Below, piece after piece: positions 36,751 through 46,198 of a stretch of DNA of 64,000 bases (positions within the stretch are counted from its first letter, which is position 1; the number at the start of each line of letters is the position of its first letter). The stretch lies in assembly GCF_003663825.1 (NCBI RefSeq), contig NZ_RCCC01000001.1, positions 2,488,501 through 2,552,500 on the forward strand, written 5' to 3'. The notes beneath the pieces are model-generated. The model was not told where the DNA came from, made no database searches, and worked only from the letters and a program-made list of their open reading frames with translations. Source of the stretch: Acidovorax sp. 106. Its GTDB lineage: Bacteria; Pseudomonadota; Gammaproteobacteria; Burkholderiales; Burkholderiaceae_C. The position numbers and the translations under genes are program-made.

Positions 36751-38331
36751 ATGTCCATTTCCCATCTGCGCGTCGCCGCCCGCCTGGCCTTGGCCTTTGG
36801 TGTGGTTTGTCTGGTCATGTCGCTGTCTGCGGCGGTGGGTATCTGGCGGCTGTCAGGGCTGCAGCACATTGCAGACGAGCTGGGCGGACCGGCATCCGAG
36901 CGGGCCGTGCTGGCCCGCGAGTTGCACTCGATCGTGGTACTGAGCTCGGCCCGGGCCGAGACCTTGCTGGAGATCGACAACCCCGCCTATGCTGCGCGCA
37001 TTGATGCCGACCGCAAAGCCACTTCAGCCCGCTCGGCCGAAGTGCGCAAGCGCCTGGATGTGTTGGCAGACGACCCCGCATCCCAGGCCCTGTTTGATGC
37101 CATCGACAAGGCGGGCAACGGCTTTCGCACGGTGCGCGATGACTTGGTCAAACGCCGCAAGGCTGGGGAGACCTTGCCAGAGAATGCCATTGCAGGCCAG
37201 CTGCGCCCCGCTGCAGAGGCGTACGCCACGGCGGTGGACAAGCTTGCGGGGCTGCAGCAACAGCGGGTGGCCGACGACCGGCAGGCCGCAGACCGCAGTG
37301 CCCGCCAGGGTATCTTTTTGTTGGCCGCTGGCTCGGCGGTAGGGCTCGCGCTCAGCCTGTTGTGTGCCTGGCTGCTGTCGAGATCCATCCTGCGCCCCTT
37401 GGCCCATGCGGCCGAGGTCACAGACCGCATTGCCGAAGGCGACCTCACTTCTGCCGTACCCGCGTCAGCCGCTGGCAGCCGTGATGAACTGCAAGCCCTG
37501 TTGTTGCGCCTGGGAGGCATGCAATCGCGCCTGGGCGAGCTGGTGGTGGGGATGCGCCAGGCCAGCACCTCGGTGGCAGGGGCCAGCAGCGAAATTGCTG
37601 CGGGCAACAGCGACCTGTCTGCCCGCACCGAGCAGACGGCGTCGAACCTTGAAGAAATTGCCGCCAGCATGGAAGAGCTGCTGGCCACCGTGCGCCACAG
37701 TGCCGACGCAGCCGCGCAGGCCAGCCAATTGGCCGGCGGCGCCAGCGACGTAGCACGCCGTGGGCGCGAGGCGGTGGACCGTGTGGTGGGCACCATGGAC
37801 GGCATCTCGCAGTCCTCGCGCCGCATTGCCGACATCACCAGCGTGATCGATGGCATCGCCTTCCAGACCAACATCTTGGCGCTGAATGCCGCCGTCGAAG
37901 CCGCCCGTGCGGGCGAGCAGGGCCGGGGCTTTGCCGTGGTGGCCAGTGAAGTGCGCAGTCTGGCCCAGCGCTCGGCCACGGCGGCCAAGGAGATTGGTGG
38001 CTTGATCAGCGAGAGCGTGCGCCAGGTGGACGAGGGCACGCAGCTGGTGCATGCCGCAGGCGGCACCATGGGCGAGATCGTGAACTCGGTGCAGCAAGTC
38101 GCCACCATCATTGGCGAGATCAGCACCGCTACGCGCGAGCAGACCACGGGCCTGAGCCAGGTGGGCGAGGCCGTGTCGCAGCTCGATCAGATGACGCAGC
38201 AGAACGCGGCGCTGGTCGAAGAGTCCTCCGCCGCCGCGCACGGCCTGCGGGTGCAGGCCCAGCAATTGGCCGAGTTGGTGGAGGCCTTCCGCCTGCCCGC
38301 GGCGCAAGGCCAATACAAGGCGCTGCGCTGA
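36751..38331 (+). CDS. Methyl-accepting chemotaxis protein
   Basis: 526 aa. First membrane helix at about 8-30 ([23 protein letters not shown]), periplasmic four-helix-bundle-like sensor at about 31-185, second helix at 188-213 ([24 protein letters not shown]), HAMP at 214-265 and a cytoplasmic signalling domain after that. The conserved hairpin tip [33 protein letters not shown] is near residues 365-400. No C-terminal CheR/CheB-binding pentapeptide is visible (the protein ends YKALR). It lies 233 bp after the Bug gene and could sense the same acids, but that is only proximity. Confidence 0.93.
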   Translation: MSISHLRVAARLALAFGVVCLVMSLSAAVGIWRLSGLQHIADELGGPASERAVLARELHSIVVLSSARAETLLEIDNPAYAARIDADRKATSARSAEVRKRLDVLADDPASQALFDAIDKAGNGFRTVRDDLVKRRKAGETLPENAIAGQLRPAAEAYATAVDKLAGLQQQRVADDRQAADRSARQGIFLLAAGSAVGLALSLLCAWLLSRSILRPLAHAAEVTDRIAEGDLTSAVPASAAGSRDELQALLLRLGGMQSRLGELVVGMRQASTSVAGASSEIAAGNSDLSARTEQTASNLEEIAASMEELLATVRHSADAAAQASQLAGGASDVARRGREAVDRVVGTMDGISQSSRRIADITSVIDGIAFQTNILALNAAVEAARAGEQGRGFAVVASEVRSLAQRSATAAKEIGGLISESVRQVDEGTQLVHAAGGTMGEIVNSVQQVATIIGEISTATREQTTGLSQVGEAVSQLDQMTQQNAALVEESSAAAHGLRVQAQQLAELVEAFRLPAAQGQYKALR

Positions 38332-38360
38332 GACGTTTGGATGTGGGCCTGGGGGGGCGC

Positions 38361-40079
38361 TCAGCCCTGCACGCCCAGCAGGCTGCGCGCCACAGCCTCA
38401 CCCACCTTGATGCCATCTACCCCGGCCGACAAAATGCCGCCCGCGTAGCTGGCACCTTCACCCGCAGGGTACAGGCCGGGCGTGTTCAGGCTTTGCAGGT
38501 TGTCGCCGCGCCCGATCTTCAAGGGCGATGAGGTGCGCGTCTCCACGCCCGTCAGCACCGCATCGTGCATGTCAAAGCCTTTGATCTTGCGACCAAACGC
38601 AGGCAGCGCCTCGCGCAGCGCCTCGATGGCGTAGCCGGGCAGGGCGGCGTGCAGGTCGCCCAGGGCCACACCGGGCTTGTATGACGGATCCACGCTGCCC
38701 AGCTGCGTGGAGGGTTTGCCCGCAATGAACTCGCCCACCAACTGGCCTGGCGCGCTGTAGTCGCGGCCGCCCAGCACAAAGGCGTTCGATTCCAGCTGGC
38801 GCTGCAGCACGCTGCCCGACAGGGGGTGGAACTGCCCCGCGGGCAGGCTCTCTGCGCCATAGGTCTGTCCTAGGTGGGCTTCAAACGCGGCGGGGTCGGT
38901 GGGGTAGTCGCGCGGGTCGATCCCCACCACCATGCCCGCGTTGGCATTGCGCTCGTTGCGTGAGTACTGGCTCATGCCGTTGGTCACCACGCGGTTCGGC
39001 TCGCTGGTGGCGGCCACCACGGTGCCGCCGGGGCACATGCAAAAGCTGTACACCGCGCGCCCGTTAGCAGCGTGGTGCACCAGCTTGTAGTCGGCCGCGC
39101 CCAGCAGCGGGTGGCCCGCGTGGCGGCCCCAGCGGGCGCGGTCGATCACGCCCTGCGGGTGCTCGATGCGAAAGCCGATGGAAAACGGCTTCGCCTCCAT
39201 GGCCACGCCGCGCTGGTACAGCATGGCGAAGGTGTCGCGCGAGCTGTGGCCCAGCGCCATCACCACATGGTCAGCGCGCAGCTCGGTGGTCTCGCCGGTG
39301 GCCTGGTTCAGCACCTTGAGGCCGCGCAGGTGGCGGCTGTCACCCGTGCCTTCCACGATCACGTCTGTCACGCGCTGCTCAAAGCGGATCTCGCCGCCCA
39401 GCGCAATGATTTGCTCGCGCAGGTTCTCCACCACCTTCACCAGCTTGAAGGTGCCGATGTGCGGGTGGGCCACATACAAAATTTCTTCGGGCGCACCGGC
39501 TTTGACGAACTCGTTCATCACCTTGCGGCCCAGGTGGCGCGGGTCTTTGATCTGGCTGTAGAGCTTGCCGTCGCTGAAGGTGCCTGCGCCGCCCTCGCCA
39601 AACTGCACGTTGCTCTCGGCATGCAGCTCGCGCTTGCGCCACAGGCCCCAGGTGTCTTTGGTGCGCTCACGCACGGTCTTGCCGCGCTCCAGCACGATGG
39701 GCTTGAAGCCCATCTGCGCCAACACCAGCGCTGCAAAAATGCCGCAGGGCCCAAAGCCCACCACCACAGGGCGCAGCGGCAGATCGGCGGGCGCCTGGCC
39801 CACGGGGTGCCAGGCCATGTCGGGCGTGGGCTGGATGTGCGGGTTGGCGGCAAACTGGGCCAGCAGCGCGGCCTCGCGTTCGGGCTGGGCCAGCGTCACG
39901 TCCACGATGTAGACCGCCAGCAGATCGACCTTGCGCGCGTCAAAGCTGCGCTTGAAAACGTGCAGGTGGGCGATGTCGGCATCGGCGATGCCAAGGAGCT
40001 TGGTGACGGCGGCGCGCAGCGGCGCATCGGGGGCTTCGGCCACGGTGAAGGGCAGCCGGATTTCGGAGATTCTGATCAT
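38361..40079 (-). CDS. FAD-dependent oxidoreductase, COG2509 family
   Basis: 572 aa from the ATG at 40079. An N-terminal region of about 95 residues (SEIRLPFTVAEAPDAPLRAAVTKLLGI...VFKRSFDARK) typical of this family precedes the flavin dinucleotide fold VVVGFGPCGIFAALVLAQMGFKPIVLERG at about 108-136. Further blocks are GEGGAGTFSDGKLYSQI, PFSIGFRIEHPQGVID, CMCPGGTVVAATSEPN and the C-terminal FAD contact GLYPAGEGASYAGGILSAGVDGIKV. Members are conserved, soluble and of unknown substrate. It is not in an operon with the convergent chemoreceptor gene, 29 bp away. Confidence 0.88.
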   Translation of the reverse strand: MIRISEIRLPFTVAEAPDAPLRAAVTKLLGIADADIAHLHVFKRSFDARKVDLLAVYIVDVTLAQPEREAALLAQFAANPHIQPTPDMAWHPVGQAPADLPLRPVVVGFGPCGIFAALVLAQMGFKPIVLERGKTVRERTKDTWGLWRKRELHAESNVQFGEGGAGTFSDGKLYSQIKDPRHLGRKVMNEFVKAGAPEEILYVAHPHIGTFKLVKVVENLREQIIALGGEIRFEQRVTDVIVEGTGDSRHLRGLKVLNQATGETTELRADHVVMALGHSSRDTFAMLYQRGVAMEAKPFSIGFRIEHPQGVIDRARWGRHAGHPLLGAADYKLVHHAANGRAVYSFCMCPGGTVVAATSEPNRVVTNGMSQYSRNERNANAGMVVGIDPRDYPTDPAAFEAHLGQTYGAESLPAGQFHPLSGSVLQRQLESNAFVLGGRDYSAPGQLVGEFIAGKPSTQLGSVDPSYKPGVALGDLHAALPGYAIEALREALPAFGRKIKGFDMHDAVLTGVETRTSSPLKIGRGDNLQSLNTPGLYPAGEGASYAGGILSAGVDGIKVGEAVARSLLGVQG

Positions 40080-40166
40080 GGTCTTGCGGGCCCGTGTCGA
40101 TCGGGCGGCTTGCAAAGTCGTGGGGCCGTGATTTTACGGGCGCTCGCCACGCAAGGCCTGCCCAGC

Positions 40167-40192
40167 AAAAAGGCCCGCCATGTGGCGGGCCC
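40167..40192 (-). terminator. Terminator of the cysteine synthase gene
   Basis: On the minus strand: GGCCCGCCA, short loop, TGGCGGGCC, then TTTTT. It is about 100 bp downstream of the cysteine synthase stop. Confidence 0.85.
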
Positions 40193-40218
40193 GGTGGCAG
40201 CACGGTATTTTCCGTTTT

Positions 40219-40272
40219 TGCTATCTATTTTGTAGCTTCTTGCGCTTGTTGATTAAGCGCTAGAGGCCATTT
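40219..40272. repeat. Family 1 repeat after cysteine synthase
   Basis: GCTATCTATTTTGTAGCTTC then TTGCGCTTGTTGATTAAGCG CTAGAGGCC. Both palindromic modules are present, in reverse orientation relative to the pyrC copy. Confidence 0.85.
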
Positions 40273-40288
40273 AGGCTTGTACTTTGCC

Positions 40289-41206
<918 letters not shown>

Positions 41207-41274
41207 GGCGTCTCCTGTGAGGTGCAAAGAGGGGATGGATGCCATGCCCGCCACCCAGCTACCCAGGCTCTATC

Positions 41275-41299
41275 CGTTCGGGCTGAGCCTGTCGAAGCC
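41275..41299. repeat. Family 3 half-repeat
   Basis: CGTTCGGGCTGAGCCTGTCG AAGCC upstream of the cysteine synthase gene. It matches one arm of the inverted repeat at 27278-27336. Confidence 0.7.
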
Positions 41300-41384
41300 A
41301 GGGCGCTATGGCGGGCATGGTGATACCCGCGCATTCTGAACCACTTGTTGTGCAGCCCTGGTGATATAGATATGCCAAGCCGCT

Positions 41385-41406
41385 GTGCCGCACCGTGGCA
41401 CGGCAC
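41385..41406 (-). terminator. Hairpin after rtcA, possible terminator
   Basis: GTGCCG, ten bases, CGGCAC, directly after the rtcA stop on the minus strand. No T run follows, so termination is uncertain. Confidence 0.35.
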
Positions 41407-41410
41407 TCAG

Positions 41411-42499
41411 TTACACCGGCGCAATCTCGATGTGCATGGCCCGCTCCACCGGCGTGATCTGCACGCGCACGGGCAACCCCAGCGCAATCGTCTGCGCGTT
41501 GGTCGCCGTGTGCGGTGTCACTTCGGTGCAGGTGTAGCGGGCCGCCTGGCCGCTGCGCCACACTGCCAGGGCCAGCGGCAGCATCCACTGGTCGGCCAGA
41601 TGCGGGCCTAAAGCGCCCGCGCTGCGCTTGTAGGCGCGCACCTCGTCCACCAGCCGCTTGGCCACTTGCTCGGCCGACAGGCTGCGCTCGCCCAGCTGGC
41701 AGAACACCTCGGTGATGTGCGCATGCTCCAGCGTGGCGATCAGCGCGTTGCCCGGGCCCTCGTTCTGGCGCGTGGGTGGGTGGCGCAATTGGCCAGCCTC
41801 CTCCGTCCAGCCCATGCGCTGGCCCAGGGTCTGCAGCTCACGCACTGCCACGCCGCGCGAGATGCCGGGGGCCAGTGCATCGGCCCAGGCGTTTTGCAGC
41901 GGGCCGCGCTCCATCACATCCACGGGCACCAGCGGCTGTGCGGCAGGGGTGATGTGCGCCACCAGCTCACCCCCACCGGCCGGGAAGAAACCGCGGCGTT
42001 TGAGCTCCAGCTCCAGCCCCACACCCAGCCGCCGCACCAGCGGCGCAAAGGCGCGCTCCAAAAAGTCAAACGGCGGTGCCATCGGGTTGTGCGTGCCGCC
42101 CAGCAGCTCCACCCGGCTCGGGCCATCGGCCAGCATCAGCGCGGGCAGCACCGTCTGCAGCACCAGCAGGCAACTGCCTGCGGTGGCAATCTGAAAGCGG
42201 TAGTCGCCCGCACGCACTGCACCGGGTGTGAACATCAGCGTTTGCGAGTTCAGCTCAGCCCCCTCGGCCTGCCCGCCGCACACGGCCACCGCCGCTTGCA
42301 CGCAAGCCAGGTGCTGGCGCATCAGCCCCGGCTTGGGCCGCCCGGCGCGGATGCGCGTAATGTGTAGCGGGCGGCCCGTGACCATGGACAGCCCCAAGCC
42401 CGTGCGCAGGATTTGCCCGCCGCCTTCGCCGGTGGAGCCGTCGAGGGTGAGGGGTGCCTGCACGGGGTGCGACGATTGATGAATGTAGTTCTCGCTCAA
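41411..42499 (-). CDS. rtcA: RNA 3'-terminal phosphate cyclase RtcA
   Basis: 362 aa if started at TTG 42499 (preceded by GAGGTCGTT); there is no in-frame ATG before the conserved sequence starts. The conserved core begins LTLDGSTGEGGGQILRTGLGLSMVTGRPLHITRIRAGRPKPGL, and later blocks are GGTHNPMAPPFDFLERAFAPLVRRLG and FFPAGGGELVAHI. The adenylated histidine is in the C-terminal HTATN motif near residue 335. RtcA converts RNA 3'-phosphate ends to 2',3'-cyclic phosphates using ATP. It is the last gene of the rtc operon, 7 nt after the 182-aa gene, where start-codon weakness suggests translational coupling. Confidence 0.93.
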   Translation of the reverse strand: MSENYIHQSSHPVQAPLTLDGSTGEGGGQILRTGLGLSMVTGRPLHITRIRAGRPKPGLMRQHLACVQAAVAVCGGQAEGAELNSQTLMFTPGAVRAGDYRFQIATAGSCLLVLQTVLPALMLADGPSRVELLGGTHNPMAPPFDFLERAFAPLVRRLGVGLELELKRRGFFPAGGGELVAHITPAAQPLVPVDVMERGPLQNAWADALAPGISRGVAVRELQTLGQRMGWTEEAGQLRHPPTRQNEGPGNALIATLEHAHITEVFCQLGERSLSAEQVAKRLVDEVRAYKRSAGALGPHLADQWMLPLALAVWRSGQAARYTCTEVTPHTATNAQTIALGLPVRVQITPVERAMHIEIAPV

Positions 42500-42506
42500 A
42501 ACGACC

Positions 42507-43055
42507 TCAAATATCTGATTCGGAAGGCAGCTTGGCGTGGCGCAGGATGGCTTGCTCCATATGCGACGCGCGTCCGCTGATCCATGGGTTACGGCTGCCG
42601 CATAGGGATCGCAGCTCTTGCAAAAAATCGCTGTCTGCCACCGTGATGGCCAAGCGACAGTCGTATCGGAAACTGCCCGTGGAAGGACGGCGGACGATGG
42701 ATCGCAGCAGCGCTTCTTGTATGTCCTTGCGCTCCTGATGTCGCAGTTCTGCTTGTTTGATCCTGGTGCAGACCACGTCGCGCAGGTAGCCAGAGCGAAA
42801 GAACCGAGGGCTGATCTGCAAGTACAGAATGGCCGCGTTGCGCCATGGACCGCTGCTGTCCACGATGTCGCGTTGAGCCTGCGCACTCCACAGTCCCCAC
42901 AACGGGCTCTGATAGTTGCGGAACTCCTCGGCAGCGCGCCGGTGTTCTTGACGTGACACCATGCTTGAACGCTGGCGCGCAGCAGCAGCGCGGCACGCCG
43001 CGTGCAAGCGATTCATCTCCGCCTCGGTTTCGTGAATGACGCGGGCATCGATCAT
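42507..43055 (-). CDS. Unknown 182-aa protein in the RNA-repair operon
   Basis: 182 aa, ATG at 43055, six bases after the RlaP-like stop and 7 nt before the rtcA start, so clearly co-transcribed with both. I do not recognise a domain. It is soluble, basic and helical: N-terminal MIDARVIHETEAEMNRLHAACRAAAARQRS, a middle RNYQSPLWGLWSAQAQRDIVDSSGPWRNAAILYLQISPRFFRSG, then RIKQAELRHQERKDIQEALLRSIVRRP and SGSFRYDCRLAITVADSDFLQELRSLCG. The base composition appears less GC-rich than its neighbours, consistent with separate acquisition. A role in RNA end healing or in RNA binding is inferred only from its position. Confidence 0.78.
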   Translation of the reverse strand: MIDARVIHETEAEMNRLHAACRAAAARQRSSMVSRQEHRRAAEEFRNYQSPLWGLWSAQAQRDIVDSSGPWRNAAILYLQISPRFFRSGYLRDVVCTRIKQAELRHQERKDIQEALLRSIVRRPSTGSFRYDCRLAITVADSDFLQELRSLCGSRNPWISGRASHMEQAILRHAKLPSESDI

Positions 43056-43061
43056 TGCTCT

Positions 43062-43916
43062 TCACGCGGAGTCGCGTGCCGCTTTTGCTCCGTCATAGCG
43101 CAGCACGGTGTCGTGCAGCAGCGTGTCCAGCGCGGCATTGCCAGGCACGGGCAGCGGCTGCACTGGCTCTGCCGCATTGCGTGCCAGCTCGGCCTCGATG
43201 AAGGCATGGATGCCCGGCCAGCGCGGGCTGGTGGCAGCTTCGCCCGCGCGCATCTTCACCTCCAGCAGGGCGTTGATCTCGTCGACGAGCGCCGCATCGT
43301 GCACCGGGTGCAGCGTGTGCTGGGCCAGTTCGGCAAAGCGCATGGGCGGCACGCCGGGCTGCGTGCGTATCCAGCGCGCGGCCAGCAGCGGGCGCAGCAC
43401 GTACAGGTACTTTTTGTAGCGCACCTCGTCAGCCTGCAGATGCTCGCGAAAGTTCTTCTTGGCCATCGACGCGTAGTGGTGCCAGCCCTTGGCGTTGGAG
43501 AACACCTGTGCCGCCAGTGCGCGGAACTGCGCCATGGTGTCACCCTCTTCGCGGTAGACGATGGGCGAGCCCAGCCATTCGAGCAGCGTGGGGTTGGACT
43601 CGCGCATCAGGCCCAGGGCTTTGCGCAGGTCCCAGCCGTTCACGTCCAAGTCACCGCTGATCGGCAGTTCGATCACGTCGCGGCCCGGTGCCACGGTCAG
43701 GTACCAGGGCAGGCGGTTCACGTAGATGAAGCGCACGTCATAGTCGCTGTCAGGCGAGGCAAAGCCCCAGCCCCGGCTGCCGGATTCGCAGGCGAAGAGC
43801 ACCGTCACATCGTGCCGGGCTTCGATGTCGCGCAGGGCCTGCAGCACCTGCGTGCGCATGTGGGGCTCCACCGGGTGGGCGGAGTGCAGCATTTCTTTTT
43901 TTTCTGATGTATGCAT
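43062..43916 (-). CDS. RlaP-like predicted nucleotidyltransferase
   Basis: 284 aa. The polymerase-beta type nucleotidyltransferase signature is clear: FACESGSRGWGFASPDSDYDVRFIYV at about 41-66, with GS and the paired aspartates D56/D58-type that bind metal, plus later DLDVNGWDLRKALGLMRESNPTLLEWLGSP. This matches the COG3541 / RlaP group (RNA-ligase-associated nucleotidyltransferase), which is known from RNA-repair gene neighbourhoods. It probably adds nucleotides to, or modifies, damaged RNA ends. It lies between rtcB (186 bp away, with two dispersed repeats in the gap) and the 182-aa gene. A later in-frame ATG (MRTQVLQAL) is an alternative start. Confidence 0.85.
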   Translation of the reverse strand: MHTSEKKEMLHSAHPVEPHMRTQVLQALRDIEARHDVTVLFACESGSRGWGFASPDSDYDVRFIYVNRLPWYLTVAPGRDVIELPISGDLDVNGWDLRKALGLMRESNPTLLEWLGSPIVYREEGDTMAQFRALAAQVFSNAKGWHHYASMAKKNFREHLQADEVRYKKYLYVLRPLLAARWIRTQPGVPPMRFAELAQHTLHPVHDAALVDEINALLEVKMRAGEAATSPRWPGIHAFIEAELARNAAEPVQPLPVPGNAALDTLLHDTVLRYDGAKAARDSA

Positions 43917-43924
43917 AAAAATGG

Positions 43925-43970
43925 GCTGTAGCGCTTGATGGGTAAGCGCGATAAGCTATCAAAAATGTAG
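43925..43970. repeat. Family 1 repeat between rtcB and the RlaP-like gene
   Basis: GCTGTAGCGCTTGATGGGTA AGCGCGATAAGCTATC then AAAAATGTAG. In the rtc operon mRNA it would form a hairpin in the untranslated gap. Confidence 0.8.
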
Positions 43971-43989
43971 TAATTTACGCAGTCCTTCG

Positions 43990-44104
43990 CAACTGGCGCG
44001 GCCCAGGCGAGAGACGCCAAGCAAGGGCCTAGGCTGGCCGCGCCGCCCCGCAGCGATGGCGTCGTCCCCCTTGGGGGGAAGCCGCGCAGCGGCTCAGGGG
44101 GGCT
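43990..44104 (-). repeat. Family 2 repeat directly after rtcB
   Basis: On the minus strand it starts CCCCCCTGAGCCGCTGCGCG immediately after the rtcB stop codon (TAG) and continues GCTTCCCCCCAAGGGGGACG, ACGCCATCGCTGCGGGGCGG, then CCCTTGCTTGGCGTCTCTCG and CCTGGGCCGCGCCAGTTGCG. It is the best match to the 58654 copy. Confidence 0.85.
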
Positions 44105-45326
44105 ACCCTTTCACACACACCACCTGCTTGAGCGTGTACACCACCTCCACCAGGTCTTGCTGCGCTGCCATCACCGCGTCGATGTCTTTGTACGCCATCG
44201 GAATCTCGTCGATCACATCCGCATCCTTTCGGCATTCCACGCCTTCGGTGGCTTTGATCTGGTCTTCGACCGTGAACAGCTTCTTGGCCTTGGTGCGGCT
44301 CATGGTGCGGCCCGCGCCGTGGCTGCAGCTGTTGAAGCTCTCGGGGTTGCCTTTTCCGCGCACGATGAAGCTCTTGGCCCCCATGCTCCCCGGGATGATC
44401 CCCAGCTTGCCTTGCTCGGCACTCACCGCGCCCTTGCGGGTCACGAACACGTCCTGCCCGAAGTGCGTCTCGCGCTGCACGTAGTTGTGGTGGCAGTTCA
44501 CCGCTTCAATGTGCGTCTCGAACGGCTTGGTGATGATTTTTCGCAGCGCGGCAATCACGCGGCCCATCATCACCTCGCGGTTGGCTGCGGCAAACTTTTG
44601 CGCCCACCCCACGGCCTTCACATAGTCGCCAAAGTACTGCGCGCCTTCTTCAAAGTACGCCAGGTCTTTATCGGGTAGGTTGCGCTGGTTCATCTCGGCG
44701 TCCTTCTTGGCCAGCTCGATGAAATGGGTGCCGATGGCGTTCCCTACTCCGCGCGAGCCGGAGTGCAGCATCACCCACACGCTCTGGTGTTCGTCCAGGC
44801 AGATTTCGATGAAGTGGTTCCCCGTTCCTAGCGTTCCCAGGTGCTTGTAGTTGTTCGTGTTCTTGATGCGCGGGTGCGCTTCGCAAATCTCGTCGAACTC
44901 ATCCACCAGCCCCGCCCAGGCGCGGTCGGTCTCAGTGGGCGGCGTATCCCAGCTTCCCTTGTCGCGGCCAAAGCGCTTGGGCGTCATCCCCACCGGCACG
45001 GCGCGTTCAATGGCCGTGCGCACGCCAGACAGGTTGTCCGGCAGATCGCTGGCCGTGAGCGTGGTCTTGCACGCCATCATTCCGCACCCCAGGTCCACCC
45101 CCACCGCAGCGGGGATGATGGCCTTGAGGGTGGGTACCACCGAGCCGATGGTCGCGCCGATCCCCAGGTGCACGTCGGGCATCACCGCCACGTGCTTGAA
45201 CACGATGGGCAGGCGTGCAATGTTGCGCAGCTGGTTTTTGGCGTCTTCTTCTACGGGCACGCCTTGGGTCCACATCTTCACGGGCACGCCGTTCGGAATG
45301 TCGAGTTGTTCGTAATTCTGGGTCAT
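44103..45326 (-). CDS. rtcB: RNA-splicing ligase RtcB
   Basis: 407 aa from the ATG at 45326 (MTQNYEQLDIPNGVPVKMW, GAGAAAAAC upstream). It aligns along its length with E. coli RtcB: FKHVAVMPDVHLGIGATIGSV, VGVDLGCGM (metal cysteine), TNNYKHLGTLGTGNHFIEICLDE, CHHNYVQRETHFG, GIIPGSMGAKSFIVRGKGN and the guanylated histidine in SCSHGAGRTMSR. The end VVYTLKQVVCVKG is identical in style. It joins 2',3'-cyclic phosphate or 3'-phosphate RNA ends to 5'-OH ends using GTP and Mn. Gene order here is slipin, unknown, rtcB, RlaP-like, unknown, rtcA. Confidence 0.97.
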   Translation of the reverse strand: MTQNYEQLDIPNGVPVKMWTQGVPVEEDAKNQLRNIARLPIVFKHVAVMPDVHLGIGATIGSVVPTLKAIIPAAVGVDLGCGMMACKTTLTASDLPDNLSGVRTAIERAVPVGMTPKRFGRDKGSWDTPPTETDRAWAGLVDEFDEICEAHPRIKNTNNYKHLGTLGTGNHFIEICLDEHQSVWVMLHSGSRGVGNAIGTHFIELAKKDAEMNQRNLPDKDLAYFEEGAQYFGDYVKAVGWAQKFAAANREVMMGRVIAALRKIITKPFETHIEAVNCHHNYVQRETHFGQDVFVTRKGAVSAEQGKLGIIPGSMGAKSFIVRGKGNPESFNSCSHGAGRTMSRTKAKKLFTVEDQIKATEGVECRKDADVIDEIPMAYKDIDAVMAAQQDLVEVVYTLKQVVCVKG

Positions 45327-45376
45327 GTTTTTCTCGCTATTTATTGTTGTGTTCTTCTGCATGGTTTGCGTCGCAG

Positions 45377-46189
45377 TCATGCCGCCATCGCGTCAAAGAC
45401 TGCGCTGATCCGCTCTGGGAGCGGGTAGCGCTGATGGTCCACAGCCCCCGCTGGTAACCACGAGCTGGTGGGGCCCGTGTCGACCAGTCGCATGAGCTTC
45501 TCCGTCCAGCGCGCCCTGGTGACTGGCTTGCTCAGCCATTCCTCCATGGTGCGTTGGTATTCGACCTCATCCGTGGCAAACGCGTTGCCCATCTGGTTGG
45601 AGTACCACACATAGTCCCAATAGCATGCGTCTACAAAGTTCAGGGTCGATGCGTCGCTTTCACAGTCCAGCCAGTGCTGTAGCAAGGGCTCCAGCGGCAC
45701 GCGGGCACGGGCCCACATCAGCAAGATGGTGAAGGCGTTATCCCCCTGGAACAGGGAATCGCTGGCTGCGGGCCATTGCTCCAAGCCTTGTGCAAAGTAC
45801 GCCAGCGCAAAGCCCTGCAGCGCAGACTGTTCTGTCGCTGAAAACGAGCCGGGCTCGCAGCGGCCCAACCGGTCCAGATACAGCTCGGTGGAGTGGTGCA
45901 GCCGGGCGCCTTCGGCCAGCAGTTCCAGCAGCCGTGGGGCCAGGTATTTGATTTCATCCGCAGGCTGCACCTGGCTCTTGGCAGAGTCGTTGTATTCGTA
46001 GAAGTGCCTCTGGGTCAGCTGGCGCAGCGGCAGGTGGCTCATTTGCAGGGCCAGGTCAGCGTCCATGCAGCAGGCAGTGCAGACATCCAAGGTGCCAACC
46101 GCTGGTGCACTGTATTTGGCAAAGGCCTGGTAAACCGCCTGTGTGGCGGCTTCCAGCGGGGTTGCGGCAGGTGTCGGTTGCTTCTTCAT
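45377..46189 (-). CDS. Unknown 270-aa protein in the RNA-repair operon
   Basis: 270 aa with AAGAGAACC before the ATG, 9 nt after the slipin stop and 50 nt before rtcB. I do not recognise the family. Features: a cysteine cluster (VGTLDVCTACCMDADLALQM at about 33-52) that could bind metal, then HFYEYNDSAKSQVQPADEIKYLAPRLLELLAEGARLHHSTELYLDRLG (about 82-130), and a helical tryptophan-rich C-terminal half (LLMWARARVPLEPLLQHWLDCE; ACYWDYVWYSNQMGNAF; RARWTEKLMRLV). No membrane helix or signal. Its place between a slipin and rtcB suggests a role in the same stress response, not a proven one. Confidence 0.78.
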   Translation of the reverse strand: MKKQPTPAATPLEAATQAVYQAFAKYSAPAVGTLDVCTACCMDADLALQMSHLPLRQLTQRHFYEYNDSAKSQVQPADEIKYLAPRLLELLAEGARLHHSTELYLDRLGRCEPGSFSATEQSALQGFALAYFAQGLEQWPAASDSLFQGDNAFTILLMWARARVPLEPLLQHWLDCESDASTLNFVDACYWDYVWYSNQMGNAFATDEVEYQRTMEEWLSKPVTRARWTEKLMRLVDTGPTSSWLPAGAVDHQRYPLPERISAVFDAMAA

Positions 46190-46198
46190 GGTTCTCTT

